In this document: positions 16,741 to 30,414 of the stretch, one piece after another
Numbering within the stretch: position 1 is the first letter of the stretch
How the letters are laid out: each line of letters opens with the position of its first letter
Source of the DNA: Streptomyces sp. MJM8645
Lineage (GTDB): Bacteria; Actinomycetota; Actinomycetes; Streptomycetales; Streptomycetaceae
Length of the DNA stretch: 64,000 nt
Assembly: GCF_001625365.1 (NCBI RefSeq)
Contig: NZ_LJJF01000001.1
Span: 3,170,501 to 3,234,500, forward strand
Direction of reading: 5' to 3'
Translations under genes and position numbers: made by a program
The notes under the pieces: generated by a model
Told to the model about the DNA's origin: nothing
Databases searched by the model: none
The model's input: the letters and a program-made list of their open reading frames with translations, nothing else

Positions 16741-18108
16741 TTACTTGCTGGCGAGTTCCTTCTCGGCGGCCGGCTTGGCGGCCTCCACGGGCTTCGTGGG
16801 CGCCGTGACCTCCTGGATCGGCAGGCGCGGCTGCTCCATCTGGGAGAGGCCGACCATCTCGCGCTTCAGGAACATGGCCAGCGTCCAGTCGGTGAAGACC
16901 CGGACCTTGCGGTTCATGGTCGGGACCATGGCGCCGTGGTACGCGCGGTGGAACCACCAGGCCAGGCGGCCCTTCAGCTTGACCTTGCCGAAGAGGATCG
17001 CGACGCCCTTGTGCAGGCCCAGGCCGGCGACCGCACCGAGGTTCTTGTGCTCGTAGTTCTTCTGCGGGAAGCCCCGCATGCCCGAGATGACGTTGTCACC
17101 GAGGACGGCGGCCTGGCGCACGGCGTGCTGCGCGTTCGGCGGGCACCAGGCGCCCTCGCCGGAGGCGAGGTCCGGGACCTGGGCGTTGTCGCCGGCGGAC
17201 CAGACGTAGTCGAAGCCCTGGACCTGGAGGGTCGGCGCGGTGTCGACGTGGCCGCGCGGGCCCAGCGGCAGGCCGAAGTTGGCCAGCACCGGGTTCGGCT
17301 TCACGCCGGCCGTCCACACGATGGTGGAGGCGTCCATCTCCAGGCCGTTCTTCAGCACCACGTGCTGGTCGACGCAGGAGTCCATCGAGGTCTCGATGTA
17401 GACCTCGATCTTCCGCTCCTCGAGCTTCTCCTTGGTCCACAGACCGAGGTCCGGGCCCATCTCCGGGAGGATGCGGTTGGCCGCCTCCACCAGGACGAAG
17501 CGCATGTCGTCACGGCTGACGGTCTTGTAGATCTTGGCGGCGTCGCGCGCCATGTCCTCGACCTCGGCGATCGTCTCGACACCGGCGAAACCGCCGCCGA
17601 TGACGACGAAGGTCAGGGCCTTGCGGCGGACCTCCTCGTCGGCGGTGGACTCGGCCTTGTCGAGCTGGGCCATGACGTGGTTGCGGAGGCTGATGGCCTC
17701 CTCCACCGTCTTCATGCCGATGCCGTGCTCCGCCAGACCCGGGATCGGGAAGGTGCGGGAGACCGAGCCGGTCGCGACGACCAGGTACTCGAAGGGCAGC
17801 TCGTAGCTGTCGCCGGCCGCGGGCTGGATGGTGGCGACCTTGCGGGCGTGGTCCACACCGGTGACCGCACCGGTGAGCACCTCCGCCTTCTTGAGGGCGC
17901 TGCGCAGCGGCGCGACGAGGTTGCGGGGCGCGACGTTGCCGCCGGCCGCCTCGGGGAGGAAGGGCAGGTACGTCATGTACGACCGCGGGTCCACGACCGT
18001 GACGGTCGCTTCGCCGTAACGCATCTTCTTGAGGATGCGCATCGCGGCATACAGGCCGACGTAACCACCGCCGACAATGAGGATGCGAGGACGCTCCGTG
18101 GTGCTCAT
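16741..18108 (-). CDS. ndh: Type II NADH dehydrogenase (NDH-2)
   Basis: The product has 455 residues. It is a single-subunit, non-proton-pumping NADH:quinone oxidoreductase attached to the inner membrane face. The FAD Rossmann motif is VGGGYVGLYAA at the N-terminus, the NADH motif is VIGGGFAGVETIAE near residue 180, and the C-terminal FAD site is VWSAGDNAQVPD. A C-terminal amphipathic segment (about 390-430) fits membrane binding. The ATG at 18106-18108 lacks a Shine-Dalgarno; GATACT on the minus strand (18116-18121) ends 7 nt upstream. A Rex-type operator lies 35 bp upstream, which matches the known NADH/NAD control of ndh in Streptomyces coelicolor. Confidence 0.92.
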   Translation of the reverse strand: MSTTERPRILIVGGGYVGLYAAMRILKKMRYGEATVTVVDPRSYMTYLPFLPEAAGGNVAPRNLVAPLRSALKKAEVLTGAVTGVDHARKVATIQPAAGDSYELPFEYLVVATGSVSRTFPIPGLAEHGIGMKTVEEAISLRNHVMAQLDKAESTADEEVRRKALTFVVIGGGFAGVETIAEVEDMARDAAKIYKTVSRDDMRFVLVEAANRILPEMGPDLGLWTKEKLEERKIEVYIETSMDSCVDQHVVLKNGLEMDASTIVWTAGVKPNPVLANFGLPLGPRGHVDTAPTLQVQGFDYVWSAGDNAQVPDLASGEGAWCPPNAQHAVRQAAVLGDNVISGMRGFPQKNYEHKNLGAVAGLGLHKGVAILFGKVKLKGRLAWWFHRAYHGAMVPTMNRKVRVFTDWTLAMFLKREMVGLSQMEQPRLPIQEVTAPTKPVEAAKPAAEKELASK

Positions 18109-18142
18109 ATCCGAAAGTATCCAGCACCGTCCGGAGCAGCCT

Positions 18143-18160
18143 TCGTGAGCCCGGTCACAA
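18143..18160. promoter_or_regulatory. Rex-type redox operator at ndh
   Basis: TCGTGAGCCCGGTCACAA matches the Rex consensus TTGTGAACGCGTTCACAA at 14 of 18 positions, with both GTGA and TCAC half-sites intact. It sits 35 bp upstream of the ndh start, where bound Rex would block the promoter until NADH rises. Established for ndh in S. coelicolor; the site call itself is mine. Confidence 0.75.
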
Positions 18161-18479
18161 GCTTCTGGACACCCCGTGCTACACTGCGCGGCCGCAAATC
18201 CGGGCCCAGCACGTCGGCTCACGGCCTTGGGCGCCCCCTCGTGGGCACACGCCGGAATACCACCCTGCTGAGCAGCAACGATCCGTACGGCGCCCGGGTT
18301 CCCGCTCGTGATTTCGATTTTCAAACCTCAACCGAGGCTTGACCTGCGATCCAGGGGTCGTCACGGCGAGCAGACCTTCGGTCCCACATTTCGGACGTAG
18401 CGGGCGAGCGGGTGCGACGAATGACTGGATCGCCATGTGAAGAAATTCACGAACTTTCCCGCACCGGTCCGGGCGCGCC

Positions 18480-18515
18480 CCGGCCCCGGACCCCCGAAAG
18501 GGGTGCCGGGGCCGG
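18480..18515 (-). terminator. Terminator of the ppx operon
   Basis: A 10-bp outer stem (18480-18489 with 18506-18515) with an inner ACCCC/GGGGT stem around a GAAA-like loop lies just past the ppx stop. Confidence 0.75.
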
Positions 18516-18536
18516 TCGGGTAAGGCCCGCAGGAGG

Positions 18537-19478
18537 TCAGGAGGCCATACTCCAGGCGATGCCGTCCAGGATGTCGTGCTCGCTCACGACCACCTCGGCC
18601 GCGCCCGTCCGCTCCATGATCTCCAGCAGCTCCAGCGCGCCGGCCGCGATCACGTCCACCCGGCCCGGGTGCATCGACGGGATGGCCGCGCGCTCGGCGT
18701 GGGTGGCACCCAGCAGCTCACGGGCGATCCCGGCGACCCGCTCCCGGCCGATCCGCGAGTGGTGGATCGCCGCCGAGTCGTAGGCCGGCAGGTCCTGGGC
18801 GATCGCGGACACCGTGGTGACCGTCCCGGCCAGGCCCACCAGGGTGGCCGCGCCGCGCAGCGGGACGACCTCCTCGGCCTTGTCCAGCTCGGCCCGCACG
18901 TGCGCCCGGGCCGTCTCGATCTGCTCCGGCGAGGGCAGCTCGGCGCCGCCGAAGTGCCGCTCGGTGAGCCGGACGCAGCCGATGTCCACCGAGCGCGCCG
19001 CCTGCACGTCCGCACCGCCCAGCACGAACTCGGTCGAGCCGCCGCCGAGGTCGAACACCAGGTACGGCGCCGGGAACTGGCCGCCGGTCAGCTCCTTGGT
19101 GGCGCCCACGAAGGACAGGTGCGCCTCCTCCTCGCCGCTCACCACCTCGGGCTCGACGCCCAGGATCGCGCGCACGCCCTCGACGTACTCGTCGCTGTTC
19201 TCGGCGTCCCGCGAGGCGCTGGTGGCGACGAAGCGGGTGCGCTCCGGGCCGACCCCGAACCCGGCGATGACCTCCCGGTACTCGCGGCAGGCCGCGAAGG
19301 TGCGGGCCAGCGCGTCCGGGTGCAGCCGGCCGGTCTGGTCCACGCCCTGGCCCAACCGGTTGATGATCATGCGGCGGTCGAGGTCGGTGATCTCCCCGGT
19401 GGCCGGGTCCAGGTCGGCGACCAGCAGCCGGATCGAGTTGGTGCCGCAGTCGATCGCGGCCACCCGGGTCATGCTCAC
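18537..19478 (-). CDS. Exopolyphosphatase/pppGpp phosphohydrolase (Ppx/GppA)
   Basis: The product has 313 residues, the short one-domain form common in actinobacteria. It has the sugar-kinase/actin-like fold: phosphate motif AIDCGTNSIRLLVAD at the start, catalytic Glu in SGEEEAHLSF, and phosphate 2 DLGGGSTEF. It should remove terminal phosphate from polyphosphate or pppGpp. The start is GTG at 19476-19478, overlapping the stop of the DUF501 gene by four bases (GTGA); GGGGAG is 7 nt upstream. An ATG six bases further in is the alternative. It is the last gene of a tight run eno, ftsB-like, DUF501, ppx. Confidence 0.88.
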   Translation of the reverse strand: MSMTRVAAIDCGTNSIRLLVADLDPATGEITDLDRRMIINRLGQGVDQTGRLHPDALARTFAACREYREVIAGFGVGPERTRFVATSASRDAENSDEYVEGVRAILGVEPEVVSGEEEAHLSFVGATKELTGGQFPAPYLVFDLGGGSTEFVLGGADVQAARSVDIGCVRLTERHFGGAELPSPEQIETARAHVRAELDKAEEVVPLRGAATLVGLAGTVTTVSAIAQDLPAYDSAAIHHSRIGRERVAGIARELLGATHAERAAIPSMHPGRVDVIAAGALELLEIMERTGAAEVVVSEHDILDGIAWSMAS

Positions 19479-20125
19479 GCGGACTCCCCGGGGTCGGACT
19501 CCTCGGCGGCCCGCTTCTTCGCGGCGCGCTCGGCGGCCTTCTGCTGCTTGGCCTCGATCACGGCCTGGTGGTCCTGCTCCTTGGCCCGGTTGCGGGCGAC
19601 CCGCCCACCGGCGGCCTCGACCTCGGCCGGGGAGACGCAGGGGCCCTTGGCCCACCAGTCCTCCAGCAGGCCGATCGCCTCGTCGCCGAGCGGGTTGACG
19701 CCCTCGCCGGCCGCCAGCGAGTGGCCGACCAGCACGTGCAGGCACTTCACCCGGTCCGGCATGCCGCCGGCGCTCGGGAAGCCCTCCAGCACCTCGATGG
19801 CGTCGCGCCGGGCGATGTAGTCCTCGTGCGCCTTCTGGTAGGCGGCGGCCAGCTCCGGGTCCTCGGCGAGCCGGGCGGTCTGCTCCTTCATCACGCCGTC
19901 CGCCTCCAGGGTGCCGATCAGCGAGGCGGCCTTGGGGCAGGTCAGGTAGTACAGCGTCGGGAACGGCGTGCCGTCCGGCAGTCGGGGGGCCGTCTCCACG
20001 ACGTCCGGGTTGCCGCAGGGGCAGCGGTGCGCCACGCCGCGCAGGCCGCGCGGCACCCGGCCGAGCTGGGCGGCGATGGCGGCGACGTCGGCGTCGGAGA
20101 CGGCGGGGTGGTTCTCAGTGGTCAT
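19475..20125 (-). CDS. DUF501-family protein
   Basis: The product has 216 residues. DUF501 proteins are conserved across actinobacteria next to enolase and the FtsB-like gene but their role is unknown. Visible features are RVPRGLRGVAHRCPCGNPDVV, the CP motif YYLTCPKAA, a helical middle, and a Lys/Glu-rich tail from about 185. The Cys pair near residues 35-37 and the later Cys-Pro may bind metal; this is only a guess. ATG at 20123-20125 overlaps the end of the FtsB-like gene by 11 bases and its stop overlaps the ppx start, so the three are almost certainly translationally coupled. Confidence 0.85.
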   Translation of the reverse strand: MTTENHPAVSDADVAAIAAQLGRVPRGLRGVAHRCPCGNPDVVETAPRLPDGTPFPTLYYLTCPKAASLIGTLEADGVMKEQTARLAEDPELAAAYQKAHEDYIARRDAIEVLEGFPSAGGMPDRVKCLHVLVGHSLAAGEGVNPLGDEAIGLLEDWWAKGPCVSPAEVEAAGGRVARNRAKEQDHQAVIEAKQQKAAERAAKKRAAEESDPGESA

Positions 20126-20645
20126 GGGGGGAGGTGTCTCCAGCGGGGGACGGTGGGAGCGGACGGGGGGAGGCGGGGGCGGCGGCGTCGGTGGTGTCGG
20201 CGGCGTCGACCGAGTCCCAGATGCTGGCGTACCAGGGCTTGGCGGCCCGCGCCGAGCCGCCGGACGCGCCGTCGGAGGCGGCCGAGCCGGCGGCGGCAGC
20301 GGAACCGGTGGCGGACGCCGAGGGCCGGGCGGCGGCCGGACCGGCCGGATCCACCGCGATGTACGGGGTCTCCCCCGGCATCGCGTAGTGCAGCCGGGCG
20401 CGGGCCTGCGCCTTGACGTACTCGGGGTCCTGCCAGCGGGCCTTCTCCCGGCGCAGCTGCTCGACCTGCTGGCGGGAGCGGTCGGCCTTCGCCTGCTGGG
20501 CGGAGATCTCGGCGCGCTGGGAGATGAACTGCCGCGTCGGGTAGGCGAGGATCGCCACCAGCGAGCAGAGCACCAGGACGAGGACGGTCGCCCGGCTCGT
20601 GAAGCGAGGCCGGGCCGCCAAGCCCGGGATCCTCCAGCCTGCCAT
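20115..20645 (-). CDS. FtsB/DivIC-type septum formation initiator
   Basis: The product has 176 residues. A basic N-terminus is followed by one membrane helix (about 19-36, TVLVLVLCSLVAILAY) and a coiled coil (about 40-75, QRAEISAQQAKADRSRQQV), then a WQDPEYVKAQARARLHYAMPGE motif region typical of actinobacterial DivIC. It acts at the division site in the FtsQ/L/B subcomplex. The C-terminal half is Ala/Ser/Pro low-complexity. The ATG at 20643-20645 is preceded by AGGAGGGG; an earlier in-frame ATG is rejected for lack of similarity. It is downstream of eno and overlaps the DUF501 gene. Confidence 0.88.
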   Translation of the reverse strand: MAGWRIPGLAARPRFTSRATVLVLVLCSLVAILAYPTRQFISQRAEISAQQAKADRSRQQVEQLRREKARWQDPEYVKAQARARLHYAMPGETPYIAVDPAGPAAARPSASATGSAAAAGSAASDGASGGSARAAKPWYASIWDSVDAADTTDAAAPASPRPLPPSPAGDTSPHDH

Positions 20646-20670
20646 CTCCCGTTCCCCTCCTGGTCGCGAC

Positions 20671-20712
20671 GGTGCCCCGCCGTCCACCCTACGGGGTGAA
20701 CGGCGGGGCACC
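20671..20712 (-). terminator. Hairpin between eno and the ftsB-like gene
   Basis: A 13-bp perfect stem (20671-20683 with 20700-20712) extended by an inner CACCC/GGGTG stem lies 90 bp beyond the eno stop. It probably ends or attenuates the eno transcript before the division gene. Confidence 0.75.
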
Positions 20713-20738
20713 GGTCAGGCGTGCTCACCGGTCGGCGG

Positions 20739-22158
<1,420 letters not shown>

Positions 22159-22287
22159 TTACGACCAGAGCCTAACCGCCCCGGCCCCCGGGGCCGCGCT
22201 GGCCTCGGTCCCGTCTCAGCGTGTGGCCCCGCTACCCACCAGTAGTTCACCTGCTTGCCCGATCGAAGCGGGCGAATACGGGGGAAT

Positions 22288-22326
22288 GCGGGCGAAGGGG
22301 GACGGCGCCCGTCCCCCTTCGCCCGC
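22288..22326 (-). terminator. Terminator of rpfA, 18-bp stem
   Basis: 18 perfect base pairs (22288-22305 with 22309-22326) close a 3-nt loop 31 bp past the rpfA stop. Confidence 0.85.
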
Positions 22327-22356
22327 AGGGCGCGGGCCGCTCAGGGCCCGGGCCGC

Positions 22357-23274
22357 TCAGCCGAGGTGCAGCACCTGGCCGGGCATGATCAGGTTGGGGT
22401 TGCCGCCGACGGTGCCGCGGTTGCCGTCGTACACCGACTGCCAGCCGCCGGACACGCCCTGGGCGGCGGCGATCGTCGACAGCGTGTCGCCGGCCCGGAC
22501 GGTGTAGTCGTGACCGCCCTGCGCGGCGGCGGGCTGCGCGGCCGGGGCGGACTGTGCGGGCTGCGCGGCGCGGGGCGCGTACTGCGGCTGGGCGGCGGGC
22601 TGGCCCGCGTACTGCTGGTAGACGCTCTGGTGGCTGGTCCAGTACCAGGCGCCGTTGTTCTGGTACCAGTACACCTTCGCGTCGGCGTCCCAGCCGGCCT
22701 TGCCGGAGAAGCCCTGGGTCTGCGGCTGCGTCTGCTGCGGGGCCTGCTGGACGGGCTGCTGGGCGGCCGGCTTCGGGGCGGCCTGCTGGACCGGCTGCCG
22801 GGCGGGCTTCGGGGTCTGCGCCTGCTGGGTCGGCTTGGCGGCGGGCTGCTTGGCGGGCTTGGCATCCGTGGAGGTGTCCACGGAGGCCGGGGCGCCGCCC
22901 TTGCTCAGACCGGCCTTCTGGGAGCAGACGGGCCAGGCGCCCGGGCCCTGCGAGGCCAGCACCTTCTCGGCGACCGAGATCTGCTGCGCCTTGCTGGCCT
23001 GGTTGGCCTGCGGGGCGTAGGAGGTGCCGCCGTACGCCTTCCAGGTGCTGGACGTGAACTGCAGGCCGCCGGAGAAGCCGTTGCCGGTGTTGATGCTCCA
23101 GTTGCCGCCGCTCTCGCACTGGGCGACGGCGTCCCAGGTGGAGGCCGGGGCGGCGGAGGCGCCGGTGGCGGTGAGGAGCGGCATCGCGAGTCCGACGCCG
23201 GCCACACCGGCGACGGCGATGGCCTTCTCGGTCTGGGTGCGACGACGGTGGCGGCCAGTTCCAACGAACAGCAT
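22357..23274 (-). CDS. rpfA: Resuscitation-promoting factor-type transglycosylase with LysM
   Basis: The product has 305 residues: signal peptide (cleavage after ATGASA, about 41), a lysozyme-like Rpf domain (42-120, starting [15 protein letters not shown] with the catalytic Glu), a long Gln/Pro/Ala linker with the repeat-like [18 protein letters not shown] segment, and a C-terminal LysM ([15 protein letters not shown], about 255-303). It is exported and cleaves peptidoglycan, aiding spore germination and growth. The ATG at 23272-23274 follows GGAGAGGGAC. The leader carries a ydaO-type c-di-AMP riboswitch, as reported for rpfA of S. coelicolor. Confidence 0.92.
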   Translation of the reverse strand: MLFVGTGRHRRRTQTEKAIAVAGVAGVGLAMPLLTATGASAAPASTWDAVAQCESGGNWSINTGNGFSGGLQFTSSTWKAYGGTSYAPQANQASKAQQISVAEKVLASQGPGAWPVCSQKAGLSKGGAPASVDTSTDAKPAKQPAAKPTQQAQTPKPARQPVQQAAPKPAAQQPVQQAPQQTQPQTQGFSGKAGWDADAKVYWYQNNGAWYWTSHQSVYQQYAGQPAAQPQYAPRAAQPAQSAPAAQPAAAQGGHDYTVRAGDTLSTIAAAQGVSGGWQSVYDGNRGTVGGNPNLIMPGQVLHLG

Positions 23275-23657
23275 GACGAGGTCCCTCTCCGCACGCCTGC
23301 GAGGTGAGCTGTCGGGTTCGGACCGGGAGGTGGCCCGGCCGCCGAAAGCGGAAACGATTCCGCTCGGGCGGCTTCACCCCAAGCCGTTGGGGAACGGCAA
23401 CAAACCTGGTTCCCCCGCCCCTGCCCAGGGTCTGGTCGGTTTCCCGTGACGCGGCGGGCAGGATTCGGCGTTCCGCGCACGAGGTCCGCAGCTGCGAACT
23501 CCAGGGAGAGTAGACAGATCATCAGACCAATAACAAGCTCATATCACCGATATCACACACAAATTACGGCGCGTGGTCAATCGCCCACCAACGGCGGCGG
23601 TATGTCCGGATTAATGCGGGTTCAGACCTGGCTCCACGACGAGCTGGAGACGTGCCG
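23275..23657. other. rpfA leader and promoter region
   Basis: Most of this gap is the c-di-AMP riboswitch of rpfA. The AT-rich part at about 23520-23580, rare in this window, is where the rpfA promoter should lie. Nothing else is supported. Confidence 0.6.
23291..23455 (-). ncRNA. ydaO/yuaA-type c-di-AMP riboswitch upstream of rpfA
   Basis: On the minus strand the conserved blocks occur in order: GGGAAACCGACC, GGGGGAACC, CTTGGGGTGAA, ACCTCCCGG and AACCCGACAGCTCACCTCG, ending just before the ribosome site. These are the hallmarks of the ydaO class, which binds c-di-AMP and in actinobacteria sits before cell-wall hydrolase genes, lowering expression when c-di-AMP is high. Boundaries are approximate. 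Confidence 0.87.
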
Positions 23658-24950
23658 TCAGCGTGTCGGAGCGTCGGCCGGCGTGACCGGCGCGTGCGGA
23701 GAGCGGGCCTCCGGAGTGAATTCGACCGGGAGTTCCCGCAGGCCACGCATGATCAGGCCGCCCCGCCAGCGCAGGTTCTCCGGGTTTTCCGCGAGCCGCA
23801 GGTCCGGCAGCCGGGAAAGCAGCGTGGTCAGTGCGCTCCGCCCCTCCAGGCGGGCCAGCGGAGCGCCGATGCAGTAGTGGATCCCGTGGCCGAAACCCAG
23901 GTGCGGATTGTCCGTGCGGGCCAGGTCCAGGGTGTTCTCGTCCGCGAACCTGGCCGGATCGCGATCCGCCGCGGCCAGCACCACCAGCACCGGATCGCCC
24001 ACCGGGATGTCCACCCCGCCGATCGACAGCGGCCGCGTCGCGAAGCGCCACGTCGCCATCTCCACCGGCCCGTCGTAGCGCAGGAGTTCCTCGATCCCGG
24101 TGTCCAGCAGCGCCGTCTCGCCGCGCACCACCGACTCCTGCAGCAGCCTGCGCTGCTCCGGGTTGCGCAGCAGCGCGTACGTGCCGTTGCCGATCAGGTT
24201 GACGGTCGTCTCGAACCCCGCAAACAGGAGGATGAACGCCATCGCGGCGGCCTCGTTCTCGTTCAGGTGCTCGCCGTGGTCGCTCGCCCGGATCAGGCCC
24301 GAGATCAGGTCCTCGCCCGGATCCGCCCGCTTGCGGTGGATCAGCTCCAGCAGGTACGCCCGCATCCGCTTCACCGCCCGCCCCACGCCGCCGCGTTGGC
24401 CGCCGCCGTGCCGGATCATCATCCCGGCCCAGTCCCGGAAGTCGTCCTGGTCCTCGGCCGGCACGCCCAGCAGGTCGCAGATCGCGTAGATGGGGAGCGG
24501 GAACGCGAACTCGTGGATCAGGTCCGCCGAACCGCGCTGCGCGAAGCCGTCGATCAGCCGGTCCGTGAGCTGCTGCACCCGCGGCTCGAACTCCGCCACC
24601 CGGCGCGGCGTGAACGCCTTCGACACCAGCCGGCGCAGCCGGGTGTGGTCCGGCGGGTCGATGTTCAGCAGATGCGTCATCAAGTCCGCCTGGCGCTCCC
24701 CCGGAATTCCCACCCGCCCGGTGCGGTGCGCCTGCTCGCTGTGGTGCGCCGGGTTCTTCGACAGCCTGCTGTCCGCCAGCGCCTGCCGCGCGTCCGCGTA
24801 GCGGGTCACCAACCAGGCCTCCACCCCGCTCGGCAGCGTCGTGCGGTGCACCGGGGCGTGCTCGCGCAACCAGGCGTATGCGGGGTACGGATCGGTGGCG
24901 AACTCCCAGGTGAAGAGCTGCGGGGCGGCGGGGTCGGGCTGCACTGGCAT
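23658..24950 (-). CDS. Cytochrome P450
   Basis: The product has 430 residues. Class I bacterial P450s are soluble haem monooxygenases. The I-helix oxygen motif is AGFETT, the K-helix ExxR is EELLRY, and the haem loop FGHGIHYCIGAPLAR carries the thiolate C360. The sequence resembles the CYP107/CYP105 type, which often hydroxylates secondary metabolites, but substrate is unknown. No ferredoxin gene is adjacent. No Shine-Dalgarno precedes the ATG at 24948-24950; TACGGT on the minus strand (24957-24962) lies 6 nt upstream, consistent with a leaderless start, and this decides the start over upstream in-frame codons. The gene stands alone. Confidence 0.9.
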   Translation of the reverse strand: MPVQPDPAAPQLFTWEFATDPYPAYAWLREHAPVHRTTLPSGVEAWLVTRYADARQALADSRLSKNPAHHSEQAHRTGRVGIPGERQADLMTHLLNIDPPDHTRLRRLVSKAFTPRRVAEFEPRVQQLTDRLIDGFAQRGSADLIHEFAFPLPIYAICDLLGVPAEDQDDFRDWAGMMIRHGGGQRGGVGRAVKRMRAYLLELIHRKRADPGEDLISGLIRASDHGEHLNENEAAAMAFILLFAGFETTVNLIGNGTYALLRNPEQRRLLQESVVRGETALLDTGIEELLRYDGPVEMATWRFATRPLSIGGVDIPVGDPVLVVLAAADRDPARFADENTLDLARTDNPHLGFGHGIHYCIGAPLARLEGRSALTTLLSRLPDLRLAENPENLRWRGGLIMRGLRELPVEFTPEARSPHAPVTPADAPTR

Positions 24951-25225
24951 GCGTCGACCGTATCCGGTGGGTCGGGGCCGCACCGCCTCCGGCGACCCCG
25001 ACCGGCGGAGCCGGATCGTCGACACCCGGCGGACGGCCCGCCAACGCTCCGTGGACGCCTCGTGGACGGTCCGTGGACAGCTCTTGGACAGCTCTTGGCC
25101 GGGCGGCGGGCGTGACCCTGGTCACCTGAGGGGTAATCCCTGTTGCGGAGGGTCAGGACCTGCCTACGATCCTCCGCAGAAATCGTGGGCGCCGGTGCGG
25201 TGTCGCCCACAGGGAGGAGCAGACC

Positions 25226-25651
25226 ATGCGGGTCAGCGGGTCAGTCGTCGTCATCGCGGTACTCGACGGCGGATCGGGAGCCGAGCTCGCCCGCCGGTTC
25301 GCCGCCGCCGGAGCCGCCGGAGTGCTGATCGCCGACCAGCGGGCCGGCGTCGCCGAGGACCTCGCCACCGAACTCGACCGGCCGGGCTGCCCCGTCGTCG
25401 GCGTCGGCGGCGACATCCGCCGCCCCAGCGACATCGCCGCCCTCGTCGACACCGCCGAGAAGCACCTCGGCCCCATCGACCTGTTCTGCGTCGCCGGCCC
25501 CGACGGAGAGCGGATCGTCTCCCTCGCCGAACTGCCCGCCCGCCTCGACCTCGAACGCCTCGCCGAACTCCTCGCCCTCGTCGGCGAGGCCATCGGCGAA
25601 GTCGTCCCCCGGCAGCGGCGGCCGATCGAGAACACCGCCACGGCCGCCTGA
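25226..25651 (+). CDS. Short Rossmann (SDR-like) protein lacking the catalytic half
   Basis: The product has 141 residues. The N-terminus VVVIAVLDGGSGAELARRF and VLIADQRAG look like the nucleotide-binding strand-loop-helix of short-chain dehydrogenases, and GDIRRPSDIAALVDTAEKHLGPIDLFC resembles the D-x-x-d segment and the NNAG strand, but NNAG is replaced by VAGPDG. The protein ends before the region that should carry the catalytic Ser and YxxxK. It may bind a nucleotide without being an oxidoreductase, or be a decayed SDR. A strong GGGAGGAG ribosome site argues that it is expressed. It ends 17 bp from mazG, which is convergent. Confidence 0.7.
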   Translation: MRVSGSVVVIAVLDGGSGAELARRFAAAGAAGVLIADQRAGVAEDLATELDRPGCPVVGVGGDIRRPSDIAALVDTAEKHLGPIDLFCVAGPDGERIVSLAELPARLDLERLAELLALVGEAIGEVVPRQRRPIENTATAA

Positions 25652-25668
25652 GGCCCCGCCCGGGCCCG

Positions 25669-26697
25669 CTACTCGCCGACCGGCTTGAGGCCCTCGGCCG
25701 CGCGCACCGCGTCCCGGTAACCGCGCGCGGCCGAGCGCAGCGCCGCGTCCACGTCCACCCCGGCGTCGTGCGCCCGCTGGGCCACCGCCAGCAGCAGCCG
25801 GCCCGCCGACTGCGCCGTCAGCTCCGCCGGCAGCGCGTACGGCTCGTCCGGCACGCCCGCGAAGCCCGCCCGGCGCACCCGAGACACCAGCTTCGCCGCG
25901 TACGCCAGCGACGGCAGCCCGGCCGGCACGCCGTCCAGCACCGACTCCCGGTCCGCCTTCTCGGCCGCCTTCAGCTGCTCCCAGTTCGCCTCCACCTCGG
26001 CGGCGCCCTCCGCCTCGACGTCCCCGAACACGTGCGGGTGCCGGTACATCAGCTTCTCGACGATGTCACCGGCCACGTCGTCGATCGAGAACGCCTCCTC
26101 CGGGTGCTCCTCGGCGATCCGGGAGTGGAAGAACACCTGGAGCAGCACGTCGCCCAACTCCTCGCGCAGCGTCTCCCGGTCCCCCTCCTCGATCGCCTCG
26201 ACCAGCTCGTACGCCTCCTCGACCAGGTACTTCACCAGGCTCTCGTGCGTCTGCTCGGCGTCCCACGGGCAACCGCCCGGCGAGCGCAGCCGGTCCATCA
26301 CCGACACCAGGTCCAGCAGCCGCGCCCCCGGCAGGTCGTACGACCCCGGCAGCACCTCGATCTCCGGCACCTCACCGGCGTGCTCCACCGCCAGCCGCGC
26401 CAGCGCGTCCGTCAGCCCCGGATCCCCGTCCGGGCTGCCCAGCCACACCGTCGGCCCGGCCCCGCCCGGCTGCCCGGTCAGCAGCCGCGCCAGCGCCGGC
26501 GCCGACCCCGCCGCCACGACCTCGACCTCCACCCCGGCCTGCCGCACCGCCGCCACCTGCGGATGCCCCGCGTCCGCCGCCAGCACCCGTCCTGCCGACC
26601 GCAGTGCCTCCCACGCCGGCCACGCCAGCAATCCGGGGGCCACCCGGTGGGTGGTCGTCAGCAGGATCAGCTTCGCGTCCGGAACATTCGTCGTCAC
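25669..26697 (-). CDS. mazG: Nucleoside triphosphate pyrophosphohydrolase MazG
   Basis: The product has 342 residues: a divergent N-terminal region (1-115) and a MazG core with CPWDAEQTHESL, EEAYELVEAIEEGD, EELGDVLLQVFFHS and DD...KLMYRHPHVFGD. The EExxE and ExxD motifs bind Mg2+, so the enzyme should hydrolyse non-canonical NTPs to NMP and PPi. GTG at 26695-26697 has no Shine-Dalgarno; TAGGTT on the minus strand (26704-26709) ends 6 nt upstream, a leaderless arrangement. mfd lies just upstream on the same strand. The N-terminal TIM-like extra domain is common in actinobacterial MazG. Confidence 0.9.
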   Translation of the reverse strand: MTTNVPDAKLILLTTTHRVAPGLLAWPAWEALRSAGRVLAADAGHPQVAAVRQAGVEVEVVAAGSAPALARLLTGQPGGAGPTVWLGSPDGDPGLTDALARLAVEHAGEVPEIEVLPGSYDLPGARLLDLVSVMDRLRSPGGCPWDAEQTHESLVKYLVEEAYELVEAIEEGDRETLREELGDVLLQVFFHSRIAEEHPEEAFSIDDVAGDIVEKLMYRHPHVFGDVEAEGAAEVEANWEQLKAAEKADRESVLDGVPAGLPSLAYAAKLVSRVRRAGFAGVPDEPYALPAELTAQSAGRLLLAVAQRAHDAGVDVDAALRSAARGYRDAVRAAEGLKPVGE

Positions 26698-26760
26698 ACC
26701 CCGAACCTACCCGCCGCCCGCCCGGGGCGGGGACGGGGCGGACGGTGGGGCGGGCGGGGG

Positions 26761-30414
<3,654 letters not shown>

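Larger units (their letters stand above)
18109..18536. other. ndh promoter region and Ppx terminator
   Basis: The left part holds the ndh promoter and Rex-type operator. The middle (about 18190-18340) has no reliable gene, although a + strand frame ending at 18342 stays open. The right part holds a hairpin that ends the ppx transcript. Confidence 0.55.

Noticed and set aside
18190..18342. Short + strand frame ending in SSNDPYGARVPARDF
   Set aside because: The peptide looks less random than most, but I cannot find a start with a ribosome site and it lies in the ndh upstream region.
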